Made by a program: the position numbers and the translations under genes
Shown: positions 50,471 through 57,748 of the stretch, one piece after another
How the letters are laid out: each line of letters starts with the position of its first letter
Numbering within the stretch: the stretch's first letter is position 1
The notes under the pieces: generated by a model
Told to the model about the DNA's origin: nothing
The model's input: only the letters and a program-made list of their open reading frames with translations
Database searches by the model: none
Source of the DNA: Bacillota bacterium
Lineage (GTDB): Bacteria; Bacillota; Negativicutes; Sporomusales; Sporomusaceae
Reading direction: 5' to 3'
Assembly: GCA_017889705.1 (NCBI GenBank)
Contig: JAGGAB010000013.1
Location: forward strand, 1 to 64,000
DNA: 64,000 nucleotides

Positions 50471-50522
50471 TCAAAAAGCTTAGGCGGTTTTTTGCTTGAA
50501 AAATGAGAAGGATGCGCTAAAA

Positions 50523-50592
50523 CTCGATATCTTAACAATGGCCAAAACTATTCAAAAAATGCAATCGATATGGGTGATGATCTCGATATAAT
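50523..50592 (+). promoter_or_regulatory. Promoter region of the tail-like cluster with three CGATAT repeats
   Basis: TCGATAT occurs at 50524-50530, 50565-50571 and 50583-50589. The second and third cover a -35-like TCGATA (50565-50570) and a -10 TATAAT (50587-50592) 16 bp apart. Repeated sites placed on the core promoter suggest a dedicated regulator. The surrounding 50471-50720 is AT-rich and has no gene; it also holds TTATGTCA twice and GTTAC/GTAAC. Confidence 0.5.
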
Positions 50593-50723
50593 ATAGTATA
50601 TTGGTAATTTATGTCACTTTTATGTCAGTTACAAGAGGTAACAGTTGCTGTAATATTATAACAAATGCCATATAATTCCATAAAAATGGTATCACAATAT
50701 TCTTTATCAGGAAGGTGAAGAAT

Positions 50724-50960
50724 TTGAAAAATCAATATCAACAAGAAGAGCAAACAAATGTACAAGAGGGATGTGATGCAAGTCTTTTTGTGTTAAAACA
50801 GACCGAAAAGCGTGTGGAGAAATTGTTATACCAATATCCAACATGGAAAGTTAATGTAAGTTTTGGTATGGACAACCTAGCTAAAAGTCTCTATGAGGGC
50901 TTAGCAAATGAGATGCCCCAGTACAAAGAAACAAAAAAACAAACATATCAGAGCAAGTAA
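50724..50960 (+). CDS. N-terminal part of a phage ArpU/RinA-like transcription activator
   Basis: Frame of 78 residues, TTG 50724 with AGGAAGGTG upstream. It contains a helical segment TEKRVEKLLYQYPTWKVNV, typical of the start of ArpU-like phage late-transcription regulators (RVEDYL-type). The frame ends at TAA 50958-50960, but the expected DNA-binding half continues in the -1 frame at 50963-51145. The switch point is the A7 run at 50933-50939. Either a programmed frameshift makes a protein of about 140 residues or an indel has broken the gene. Confidence 0.6.
   Translation: MKNQYQQEEQTNVQEGCDASLFVLKQTEKRVEKLLYQYPTWKVNVSFGMDNLAKSLYEGLANEMPQYKETKKQTYQSK
50933..50940 (+). other. Possible -1 ribosomal slippery site
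   Basis: A AAA AAA C, in phase with zero-frame codons AAA (50934-50936) and AAA (50937-50939). A -1 slip joins the upstream frame to the downstream HTH frame through the residues TNISEQVKLVDAAL with no stop. I saw no obvious stimulatory pseudoknot. Confidence 0.5.
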
Positions 50961-50962
50961 AA

Positions 50963-51145
50963 TTGGTAGATGCCGCATTGTCAACGCTAACGGGTTTTGA
51001 GCAAGATTTTATTCATAAAAGATATTTTGACAGAATGCCTTACAAGACTATGGCTGATGAATTAGGTGTTGTAGAGCGCCATTTATACCGAATTAGGCGC
51101 AGGGTACTCATCAAAATGGCAACTGCTTTTGGGTGTTGCAGCTAA
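50963..51145 (+). CDS. DNA-binding part of the ArpU/RinA-like activator (sigma-70 region-4-like)
   Basis: Sixty residues with a classic sigma region-4/HTH pattern: LTGFEQDFIHKRYFDRMPYK and then ADELGVVERHLYRIRRRVL. TTG 50963 has no SD, and the open frame extends upstream to the A-run, so independent translation is doubtful. With the preceding 50724-50960 segment it would form a complete activator controlling the tail operon. Confidence 0.6.
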   Translation: MVDAALSTLTGFEQDFIHKRYFDRMPYKTMADELGVVERHLYRIRRRVLIKMATAFGCCS

Positions 51146-51171
51146 TATTTTATCTGATTTGAGGTGGAAGC

Positions 51172-51495
51172 ATGTATTACACGTCCAAACAGATACGCAA
51201 AATTTTGGAGCGTTATCAAGAACTACGCAGTTCAGTAGAGTGGAGGATAACTCACTTTACTTTTGAAAAAAGTTGCCGCGGAAATTGCCAAAATACTGCT
51301 GATACTGCCTGTTTGCTGGTGGACATAGATAATGCAATGAGCAGTCTTACCCGGCGGCAATATGCGATAATAGCTATGATTAAGCAGGGATTCACACCAC
51401 TGGAAATTCAAAAAAAAGTTAATATAAGCCGACATACAATTAAATTTCATTATGATTCGGCAATTTTTCGTATTTTAACCTACCTAAATGTGTGA
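51172..51495 (+). CDS. LuxR/sigma-like HTH protein
   Basis: A 107-residue basic protein with a C-terminal helix-turn-helix of the LuxR/sigma region-4 type: LTRRQYAIIAMIKQGFTPLE followed by VNISRHTIKFHYDSA. Cysteines cluster at CRGNC and DTAC and could bind metal. ATG 51172 follows GAGGTGG. It is probably a second activator or a regulator of the downstream tail genes. Confidence 0.75.
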   Translation: MYYTSKQIRKILERYQELRSSVEWRITHFTFEKSCRGNCQNTADTACLLVDIDNAMSSLTRRQYAIIAMIKQGFTPLEIQKKVNISRHTIKFHYDSAIFRILTYLNV

Positions 51496-51528
51496 TTCCA
51501 TGTACGGATAAGTAATGGGGGGATTTTT

Positions 51529-51753
51529 ATGAAGTACTATACGCTGGCCAGGCTGGAGGAACTTTACAAGCAAGAATATCCTGAAATGGCGCTTGCTGAA
51601 ATCCAAAAAAAAGCTAAACTGCTTCATAAAGAATTTAATCGTCTTGATACGTACTGGAAACGCAACAATCGTCACTTTTATCGTCAAGTAGAACTGATTG
51701 GACAAGGAGATGATTGGTTTAGAACAAAGCAACTAGAAAAATGCCAGCAGTAG
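51529..51753 (+). CDS. Small basic coiled-coil protein, unknown
   Basis: A 74-residue charged, helical protein (ARLEELYKQEYPEMALAEIQ). It follows GGGGGG and ATG 51529. No family recognised; the position suggests a regulator or a tail component. Confidence 0.65.
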   Translation: MKYYTLARLEELYKQEYPEMALAEIQKKAKLLHKEFNRLDTYWKRNNRHFYRQVELIGQGDDWFRTKQLEKCQQ

Positions 51754-51803
51754 GAGAATTATTGTTTCCCAAAAAAGAACAAGCTCTTGATAGTTAAATA
51801 GAA

Positions 51804-51837
51804 TTGCCATAGGAAGACTGCATATATAAGGTATATG
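51804..51837 (+). promoter_or_regulatory. Possible late promoter/operator of the tail structural genes
   Basis: TTGCCA (51804-51809) and TATAAG (51825-51830) form a weak promoter with short spacing, and CATATA (51821-51826) with TATATG (51832-51837) is a perfect inverted repeat over it. The 139-bp gap before the first structural gene is where a late-activator site is expected. Confidence 0.35.
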
Positions 51838-51892
51838 AATTGATAATGTTTTATTTTTAGTTACCAAACTTATAAAGAGAGGAGGAGGGTAA

Positions 51893-52303
51893 ATGAGTGA
51901 GTTACAAAATCTTATGCATACGATCTATTTTCAACTTGAGAGCTTAAAGTCAGCCTATTCTACTATGACTGTATCTTATGGTTTGCCATCGACAGTACCG
52001 AATAGTCTTGTTGTAGCTGTTGAACATGACAAAACCAAAGTTGATGAGCAATACGAATTATCTGGGTATCGTAAACGACCCAGAGTATTCGTTGCTGAGG
52101 TTTATGCGACAACACAAACTGAACGCAATGATGTCTGTGAGGCGATTAAAGACTTGTTTGAAAACAAAACGTTACCAATCCAGGATTCTGCCCGACAGGC
52201 TGCCGGCGGCTATGTGATAGGTGACGGTGTGCGGGTTGAGGTCGATTTAACGCAGCGCTATAAAGCGCGGATCAAGATATACATGTATACCTTAGTTAAC
52301 TAA
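51893..52303 (+). CDS. Tail-completion or tail-terminator-like protein
   Basis: A 136-residue protein behind GAGAGGAGGAGGG. It has an alpha/beta layout (a helix at the start, strands VFVAEVYATTQTERNDVCEA and RYKARIKIYMYTL) that resembles tail-terminator or neck proteins, and it sits directly before the probable tail tube gene, as those do in siphoviruses. Homology was not recognised residue by residue. Confidence 0.55.
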   Translation: MSELQNLMHTIYFQLESLKSAYSTMTVSYGLPSTVPNSLVVAVEHDKTKVDEQYELSGYRKRPRVFVAEVYATTQTERNDVCEAIKDLFENKTLPIQDSARQAAGGYVIGDGVRVEVDLTQRYKARIKIYMYTLVN

Positions 52304-52317
52304 AAGGAGTGATAATG

Positions 52318-53541
52318 ATGCCAACACCATCCTTTATATCAGCTTTAAAATCAGATCGTTGTGTCCATTACCTGAATAATGCATTGCTAAACAGAGCCCA
52401 GTCTATTGACGTCAGCGCTAATGTTCCATCAACAGTAGTTGATGAACTGGGTAATCCTCAACATGCCGGTATTGTTAGTGCGCCTGCTGATGTAGCACTT
52501 AGTGTTTCAGTATTTGATACAGGGCTGGATTTAAGCAAAAATCTTACCGGAAAAACTGAGGCTGCATCGCTTGCGTTGAGTGACTTTGTCAGTGCTCATG
52601 TAGACTATGTAGGAATAGTTCGCGATAATGCTGGTAATTTCTTTCGCTCAGTATATGTAAAAAATGCGTGCATCAACAGCATTGGTTATAGTTATGATGT
52701 TGCCGGCAATGCCGTGGAAACATATGGCTTACTAGGAGATAACCTTACTGTATTTGACGGTTATGTTCTGACTAAGACATATACAATTGCTGCCGCCGAT
52801 GAAACCAACGGATATTTTATTGTACCGACAACCGGTTTGGAAGCTCCTGTACAAACAAAGCAAAATAGCTATTTTGCTAATGCATATCTTTTACGCGTAA
52901 CTAGAACAACAAACGGCGCAGCTGTAAATTTGACAGAAGGGAACGATTATACCTATGACCCGGCAACCAAAAGAATTACTACCAGTAGTCTGATTGCCGG
53001 AGCGGTTTGGACAGTTGTGTTTTATTCTACACAGATTGGGACTCCCCTGTCGCCTGAATTTAACAATGTATTGCCACCAGCAGTTAGAGGCGAATTTACG
53101 CCGGTAAGTATTGGTGTAAGTTCCAAAACACTTATTCCTCGATTGCAGTCAGCCAATATTAGTATCAACCTTGCTCAGAAGCGAATCCCACAATTGGGAA
53201 GCAAGCAGACCTTATTTGCACCTAGTGGAGTTCCTACGGTATCTGGCAACTTTAGTGCATTAATGTCAGATCTATCACTGCGAAAATTATTAACTTATGG
53301 AAGCGCGAGCAGTGCGGAAACCCAGTTTGGTATTGAACAGTTGCCGACATACGGAACCCAGAACAATCTAGGACTTGAGGTAGCAATCAAATCGCCGGTT
53401 AATAACGCAATACTAAAACGCATTGTAGTACCTGATATAACGGTTACATCAGGCGGTATGCCGACCACGGTTAACGGGACTCTGGCTGAGTCCTTTAGCT
53501 GGACAGGCAAGACAGGTTCTTTTAACATAACTAACAACTAA
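52318..53541 (+). CDS. Probable major tail tube protein
   Basis: The 408-residue product is beta-rich, with Ig-like insert sequences of the kind phage structural proteins carry (YTIAAADETNGYFIVPTTG and NDYTYDPATKRITTSSLIAG). It follows the tail-completion-like gene, precedes two chaperone-like genes, and is followed by a hairpin without a T-run, all in line with a highly made tube protein. It is longer than most tube proteins. I see no sheath signature. ATG 52318 or 52315 follow AAGGAG. Confidence 0.6.
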   Translation: MPTPSFISALKSDRCVHYLNNALLNRAQSIDVSANVPSTVVDELGNPQHAGIVSAPADVALSVSVFDTGLDLSKNLTGKTEAASLALSDFVSAHVDYVGIVRDNAGNFFRSVYVKNACINSIGYSYDVAGNAVETYGLLGDNLTVFDGYVLTKTYTIAAADETNGYFIVPTTGLEAPVQTKQNSYFANAYLLRVTRTTNGAAVNLTEGNDYTYDPATKRITTSSLIAGAVWTVVFYSTQIGTPLSPEFNNVLPPAVRGEFTPVSIGVSSKTLIPRLQSANISINLAQKRIPQLGSKQTLFAPSGVPTVSGNFSALMSDLSLRKLLTYGSASSAETQFGIEQLPTYGTQNNLGLEVAIKSPVNNAILKRIVVPDITVTSGGMPTTVNGTLAESFSWTGKTGSFNITNN

Positions 53542-53544
53542 TAA

Positions 53545-53565
53545 AGAGGGGGGAATCCCCCCTCT
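53545..53565 (+). terminator. Hairpin after the tube gene
   Basis: AGAGGGGGG/CCCCCCTCT, a perfect 9-bp GC stem with a 3-nt loop, but only AATAG after it. It probably attenuates or protects the tube message rather than fully terminating. Confidence 0.6.
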
Positions 53566-53589
53566 AATAGTTCATTGGGGGAAAAGAGT

Positions 53590-53790
53590 ATGAATAAGGA
53601 AGAACTGCTTTTACGTACAAATGCTAAACTTCAGCATTTGTTGGAAACCTCCCTGGATTTTGTCTTGCTGATTACCCAAAATGATGACCAACAGTTTGAT
53701 ACATATCGCAAAATAATGCTGAACAAATATAACGCCTTAAAAAAGGCTAATGCGGCAGATTTCTATAGCTGGGGTCGGGAAAATGAATAA
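53590..53790 (+). CDS. Small helical protein in the tail cluster
   Basis: 66 residues, ATG 53590 after GGGGGAAAAG. Charged helices (ELLLRTNAKLQHLLETSLDF), no family recognised. It overlaps the next gene by 8 bp, suggesting coupled translation. Confidence 0.6.
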   Translation: MNKEELLLRTNAKLQHLLETSLDFVLLITQNDDQQFDTYRKIMLNKYNALKKANAADFYSWGRENE

Positions 53791-54406
53791 GAATATCTTT
53801 TATATCCGTGAAAAAGAATTGACTATACAATATGGTGGTACAACAAGTAAATTTATTTTGATAGGGCTTTCGGCTAAAGATAAAGAGCATATGCTGCTTG
53901 AAGCTCAGAAAAATCATACTATTGCTGTCCAACGGCTCAGCGAAGCTGCGCAGACGATTAAATCGGTATACCTTATGCAGGATGCGGAATCCTTGTCTGA
54001 GGCTATTGTGAATACTGAGCGAGAAAAATATGTTGCTAAGGCGATGTTAACCATGGCAGAAGGAGAAACGTCTGATCGGGAAACTGTTGAAAAAAAAGCA
54101 CAAATAATAATGCAAGCTGCCCAGGAAAAATTACGTTCCTACTCGGTTGAGCAACTGACCGAAAAGTTGGTTGGCTGGGAAATGGAAAGGCAGTTCCACA
54201 ATGCCTGGACCTGTGCCGTATTAGAAGCGACACTGCTTTTGCTATTACATGATGAAAATCGGCAGCGTTTGTTCAATTCGGTCGAAGAAATGAAAATCGC
54301 CATTCCTTGTGAAGTATTAGATGAGCTTTATGAAGCTACTGCAGAATGGCTAACAGAATGCTCTGAACCACAGGTTTTTCTCAAACCCCATACTTCCAAA
54401 AGCTAG
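53783..54406 (+). CDS. Helical protein in the tail-assembly chaperone position
   Basis: A 207-residue, mostly helical protein between the tube gene and the short tape-measure-like gene, which is the place of the G/GT-type chaperones in siphophages. The N-terminal 35 residues are strand-rich (IREKELTIQYGG), the rest is amphipathic helix. No frameshift site like that of lambda G-GT is evident. Homology was not recognised, so the role is from position. Confidence 0.5.
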   Translation: MNKNIFYIREKELTIQYGGTTSKFILIGLSAKDKEHMLLEAQKNHTIAVQRLSEAAQTIKSVYLMQDAESLSEAIVNTEREKYVAKAMLTMAEGETSDRETVEKKAQIIMQAAQEKLRSYSVEQLTEKLVGWEMERQFHNAWTCAVLEATLLLLLHDENRQRLFNSVEEMKIAIPCEVLDELYEATAEWLTECSEPQVFLKPHTSKS

Positions 54407-54441
54407 ACAACTACGCCCGGAGGTATGGGGTTACTTTATCA

Positions 54442-54639
54442 ATGGCAATGAACGAGGATGATTTTTTGGTGGAAGCTGCGAACTGGGCCCGGTATCAGGA
54501 AAAAGCCGGAGAAGTTATTCAGCAAATTGTAACACTTCAGATTGCAGAGGCTCCTACGCAAGCCATTATTCAGAATCCCCAAGCTTTTCGCAATTGGGTG
54601 GAACAGTGCAAACAGATTTATGCAGCTCGCAATAGGTAG
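54442..54639 (+). CDS. Small acidic-to-neutral helical protein, second chaperone-position gene
   Basis: 65 residues (FLVEAANWARYQEKAGEVIQ), ATG 54442 with GGAGG about 18 nt upstream and an in-frame ATG at 54448. Located between the chaperone-like gene and the tape-measure-like gene. Family not recognised. Confidence 0.5.
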   Translation: MAMNEDDFLVEAANWARYQEKAGEVIQQIVTLQIAEAPTQAIIQNPQAFRNWVEQCKQIYAARNR

Positions 54640-54688
54640 GCAGTTTCGGCGTAATGGAAATAGGATAAGTTGAATGGAGGGATACTCT

Positions 54689-55318
54689 ATGGCGCAAAAC
54701 AATATGAATGTATCTGAATTATCAGCACTAATTGAAAGTATTGTAGCCAAAGTGCTGAGCAATTCTTTTGGCGAAAAGTTGGCTACCTGGTCTGCCAATC
54801 AGGCGAAGAATTCCCTATATTTGTCGCGCGAAACCGGCAAAAGAGATTGGGGAAATGCCGGAGAAGTAACGCATGATTTAGGACAGCTTGGAAGTCTCAT
54901 TAATAAATGGCCTAAAGCCAGTAAAGAAGCCCAAGATTTTGGAAAAAGTTTGTCGGGAGTTGCGGGTATTGCCAATGCATATGAGTCCGGGGACGCTTTA
55001 AGCGGGGCCTTATCGGGAGCGGCTCTTGGTCCGTGGGGGGTAGCTGCAGGATTACTCGCCGGGCTATTATCGCCAGGGATTGATCGGTGGCAGAGACCAA
55101 AATTCAAAAAGGCTAAACAGGCCTTTGATAAAATATTTTCAATGGATCGGGGAGAGCGTGATGAATACTACTTGCCCGATTCTTTTTATTTTCGGGCAGG
55201 CAGTAACATCCCCCGCAGCTTGGTGGTACGGGTAAATGATAAAAAGTTTGATGAGCATGTCGGGGAATCTCTTACTAACAGTTATGCAGCACAATTACAG
55301 CGAGGCTTGGTTTTCTAA
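54689..55318 (+). CDS. Short tape-measure-like tail protein
   Basis: The 209-residue product sits where the tape-measure gene normally is. It has a helical N-terminus and a glycine/alanine-rich hydrophobic centre (ALSGALSGAALGPWGVAAGL) as in the membrane-active part of tape-measure proteins. Real tape measures are usually 600 residues or more; by the usual rule of about 1.5 angstrom per residue, this one would give a tube of only about 30 nm. It may be a truncated tape measure or a pore-forming or cargo protein. ATG 54689 follows GGAGGG. Confidence 0.45.
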   Translation: MAQNNMNVSELSALIESIVAKVLSNSFGEKLATWSANQAKNSLYLSRETGKRDWGNAGEVTHDLGQLGSLINKWPKASKEAQDFGKSLSGVAGIANAYESGDALSGALSGAALGPWGVAAGLLAGLLSPGIDRWQRPKFKKAKQAFDKIFSMDRGERDEYYLPDSFYFRAGSNIPRSLVVRVNDKKFDEHVGESLTNSYAAQLQRGLVF

Positions 55319-55333
55319 CAGAAAATCAAGCCT
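55303..55333 (+). other. Hairpin at the end of the tape-measure-like gene, upstream of the toxin
   Basis: AGGCTTGGTTTTC pairs with GAAAATCAAGCCT over a 5-nt loop that contains the stop codon; no T-run. It forms the upstream edge of the toxin-immunity cassette and could block read-through or protect the message. Confidence 0.55.
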
Positions 55334-55381
55334 TAAGAATTAGCGGATGTAGTGTATTGATCAAGTAAGGGAGGAATGAGT

Positions 55382-56446
55382 ATGAGCGAAGAAGGGGTGT
55401 TACAAAGTGCTTTAGAGGATTCCAAACGGATTATTGATGGTGATCAATATAACGAATTATATAAATGGCTATTGGAAAATGGATTTTCCCAGGATGCTGC
55501 AGCAAGCTTTATGGGAGCAAATTACGTTATGAGCCATGACTTCTATCCGTGGTATGATTGGGCTCAGTTTCCAGAAGATATGAAGATGCAACAGCAATAT
55601 GATAATTTGGTAGCTGCTGAAGCGAAGATTACTGAAGAAGAGCAAGCAGTATATAATGCGGTTTCCGCTCGGTTAATGTCGTATGACAGTCAACTGGAAG
55701 CGAAAAACGATAATATATGGGCAAGATATAGCAGCCTTATGGGGAATTCAGAAACAGATAACCCAGCCATGGAAACTTTAGTTGTTCCTGGTGAAACTGC
55801 CGTAAAAAATGGTGAATTAATTGTTACTCTTCCTCAAAACATCAATGTACGGAGAGATTTTGAAGAAAGCGGCAGGAAGTTTCTTTTTCAATTCGATATT
55901 GGGGGATATGGATTTCGGGTCCCAGATGATAGGGCAGATCAAGAGTCATTATTGAATAATAAAACAAGTCAATACGGACGGACAATGGCAGACATGCTTC
56001 CTTGGGTGGGAAGCGGTGGTTTTCGATCAGGGCTTAGTCTAAGGGAAAAAACAGTTTTGTCGACCGAAAAGTTAACGCAGGGGTTGAGTAAAGCTTCGGA
56101 GAAAATCGGTACAGTAGCAAATGATGCAAGTAATGACTATAGGATTACATTTTTTACACAGCATCCGGAACTTGAAGGAAAAGTGGTTGTCCACCATAGC
56201 GTTGAGCAACAGGTATTAAAAAGACCTGAAACACTGGGACTATTTACTAAAGAAGAGATTAATGCTTATAATAACCTTAGAGGGGTGCCAAAAGAATTAA
56301 ATTCTGACCTGCATTTATCTATTATTAGAAAGGAATGGAATGCGTTTTACAGGGAAAACCCGTTTCCATCAAAAGCGGATTTGATCGCAAAAAGTCGAGA
56401 AATTGATATGAAGTACGGAAATTTGTTTAATCCCCCAATAGAATAA
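55382..56446 (+). CDS. Tail-associated nuclease toxin with HNH/EndoVII-like C-terminal domain
   Basis: The 354-residue product has an N-terminal helical region (1-125), a middle segment with FQFDIGGYGF at 169-178, and from about 250 a C-terminal domain that matches a polymorphic-toxin nuclease known from Rhs and similar toxins: VHHSVEQQ (270-277), LRGVP (299-303), DLHLSIIRKEWN (309-320) and IDMKYGNLFNPP. The paired histidines and following His/Asn suggest an HNH-type active site. A probable immunity gene follows after 22 bp. The FxxDIGGYG motif recurs in the last gene of the window, which may mark a shared tail-docking piece. ATG 55382 follows GGGAGG. Confidence 0.75.
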   Translation: MSEEGVLQSALEDSKRIIDGDQYNELYKWLLENGFSQDAAASFMGANYVMSHDFYPWYDWAQFPEDMKMQQQYDNLVAAEAKITEEEQAVYNAVSARLMSYDSQLEAKNDNIWARYSSLMGNSETDNPAMETLVVPGETAVKNGELIVTLPQNINVRRDFEESGRKFLFQFDIGGYGFRVPDDRADQESLLNNKTSQYGRTMADMLPWVGSGGFRSGLSLREKTVLSTEKLTQGLSKASEKIGTVANDASNDYRITFFTQHPELEGKVVVHHSVEQQVLKRPETLGLFTKEEINAYNNLRGVPKELNSDLHLSIIRKEWNAFYRENPFPSKADLIAKSREIDMKYGNLFNPPIE

Positions 56447-56468
56447 CCCAGAAGGAGTGAATAATACT

Positions 56469-56954
56469 TTGAAACTTTACGGATTAGAACCTGAAGTTGC
56501 CGGTGGATTTGGCGAAAATACCGTTGTATCGAATCTTGATAATGTAAGATTAAAACGAGAGAGGCCAATAGTAACCCATTTGCACTACGAGTTTTCCGGT
56601 TGGTTGGGAGATGAAATTCTTGAGACAACGCCATGTTTCATAATTACAGAAAGTCTTGCAAACTCAATACAAAGAAGTGAACTAAGAGGATATACTTTTG
56701 ATGACACTGAGACATCGGTAACAGAAGAGTTTGAAGAACTATATCCCAGGAGAGTTTTGCCTAAGTTTAGACGTATAATTCCGCAAGGGACAGTAGAGAT
56801 TACTGGAAGTACTTTTAAAAATTGGTCAGGAGATGATTTTTGCTTGTCTCCAAAGTCTATTCTAGTTGTTTCGGAAAAGGCATTGACCGTCTTCAAAAAG
56901 CATCAATTTGACCATTGCGATATAACGGAATTAGCTGATTCTAATGGACGGTGA
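56469..56954 (+). CDS. Probable immunity protein for the tail nuclease toxin
   Basis: A 161-residue acidic protein directly downstream of the toxin, the usual position of immunity genes. The layout CFIITESLANSIQRSELRGY followed by a strand-rich end (LVVSEKALTVFKKHQFDHCD) is like the Imm11/Imm43-type immunity proteins as I remember them, but I cannot confirm the family. TTG 56469 is about 11 nt after GGAG; GTG 56457 overlaps that SD. The genes are AT-rich compared with the housekeeping part of the window. Confidence 0.6.
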   Translation: MKLYGLEPEVAGGFGENTVVSNLDNVRLKRERPIVTHLHYEFSGWLGDEILETTPCFIITESLANSIQRSELRGYTFDDTETSVTEEFEELYPRRVLPKFRRIIPQGTVEITGSTFKNWSGDDFCLSPKSILVVSEKALTVFKKHQFDHCDITELADSNGR

Positions 56955-57331
56955 TATCTTAATTGCTGAACTCGCTACATTTGCTTATTGACAAACAAAG
57001 GGCGTGACAACTGACCGCAGAATACTAATCTCTGGAACAAAAGCACAAAAGGCCAACCTGGTGGCAACATCTTTCGCGGATGCTGCACTGCCGTCACACA
57101 GCCTCTTTCTCCGGAAGCTTTGGCACCACGTACATCATGCCATATAACCAAACACATGTCGCACACCAGAGTCTAGTTTTTGATCTTAGCGTCAGGAGAA
57201 CCGCTGATAGCAGTCAAAGAACATAAGGTTATGGAATATTAACGAGATCTTTGCCGCCTGTACGTTTAACATTATTCTTTCATAGAATGACTATTTATTT
57301 TACCAAACAGATAAATTAACATCCCTTACCC
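56955..57331. other. Gene-free segment after the immunity gene
   Basis: About 380 bp with no frame I can support. The first 230 bp are GC-richer than the genes on either side and have a 63-codon minus-strand frame without SD. It looks like a remnant of something inserted or replaced, but no transposase, tRNA or repeat was recognised. Confidence 0.5.
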
Positions 57332-57363
57332 AGCTTGGTTAAAAAAAACCAAGCTTTTTATTT
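57332..57363 (+). terminator. Terminator after the toxin-immunity cassette
   Basis: AGCTTGGTT pairs with AACCAAGCT, followed by TTTTATTTTA. It separates the toxin-immunity unit from the hub and fibre genes that start at 57385. Confidence 0.88.
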
Positions 57364-57384
57364 TAACGGAGGTGAACGTAACCT

Positions 57385-57744
57385 ATGGCAAAATGGAAAA
57401 TTCGGGAATTCGGACAGCCAAATTATTTGACGCTAGATGTTAATCCGTCCAGTTATGGGCGGAACCGACAGGTTGATGTTGTGTATGAGCAGTTAATTGA
57501 TGGCAGTCAATGTCGGGTGGTGTCTCCGGCTGAGGTCAAAAAGGAAGAAATGCAACTCATCTGGGCTAATGTAAATCAAGAGCAATTAGATGTATTAATG
57601 GGTTATATCAATAAACAGGTTGAGATTGTGGATCATCTGCTGGCTAATGTTAATGCGTATGTTGATGGTGTGGAAAGACAATATTTGGTTTCAGCAACAG
57701 ATGAGCAACGGTATGCCATAAATATCTTGCTGCGGGAGGTGTAA
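57385..57744 (+). CDS. Small tail protein upstream of the hub
   Basis: A 119-residue protein, ATG 57385 after GGAGGTG. Strand-rich start (MAKWKIREFGQPNYLTLDVN) and a C-terminal part with QYLVSATDEQRYAINILLREV. It overlaps in role with small baseplate or distal-tail proteins by position only; 4 bp separate it from the large hub-like gene. Confidence 0.6.
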   Translation: MAKWKIREFGQPNYLTLDVNPSSYGRNRQVDVVYEQLIDGSQCRVVSPAEVKKEEMQLIWANVNQEQLDVLMGYINKQVEIVDHLLANVNAYVDGVERQYLVSATDEQRYAINILLREV

Positions 57745-57748
57745 ATCC

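Noticed and set aside
52318..53541. Contractile tail sheath
   Set aside because: No sheath motif, and no baseplate-wedge or lysozyme-hub genes of contractile tails are nearby; a tube protein fits better.
56975..57166. 63-codon minus-strand frame
   Set aside because: No SD and no recognisable domain; it lies in a segment that looks like a remnant.
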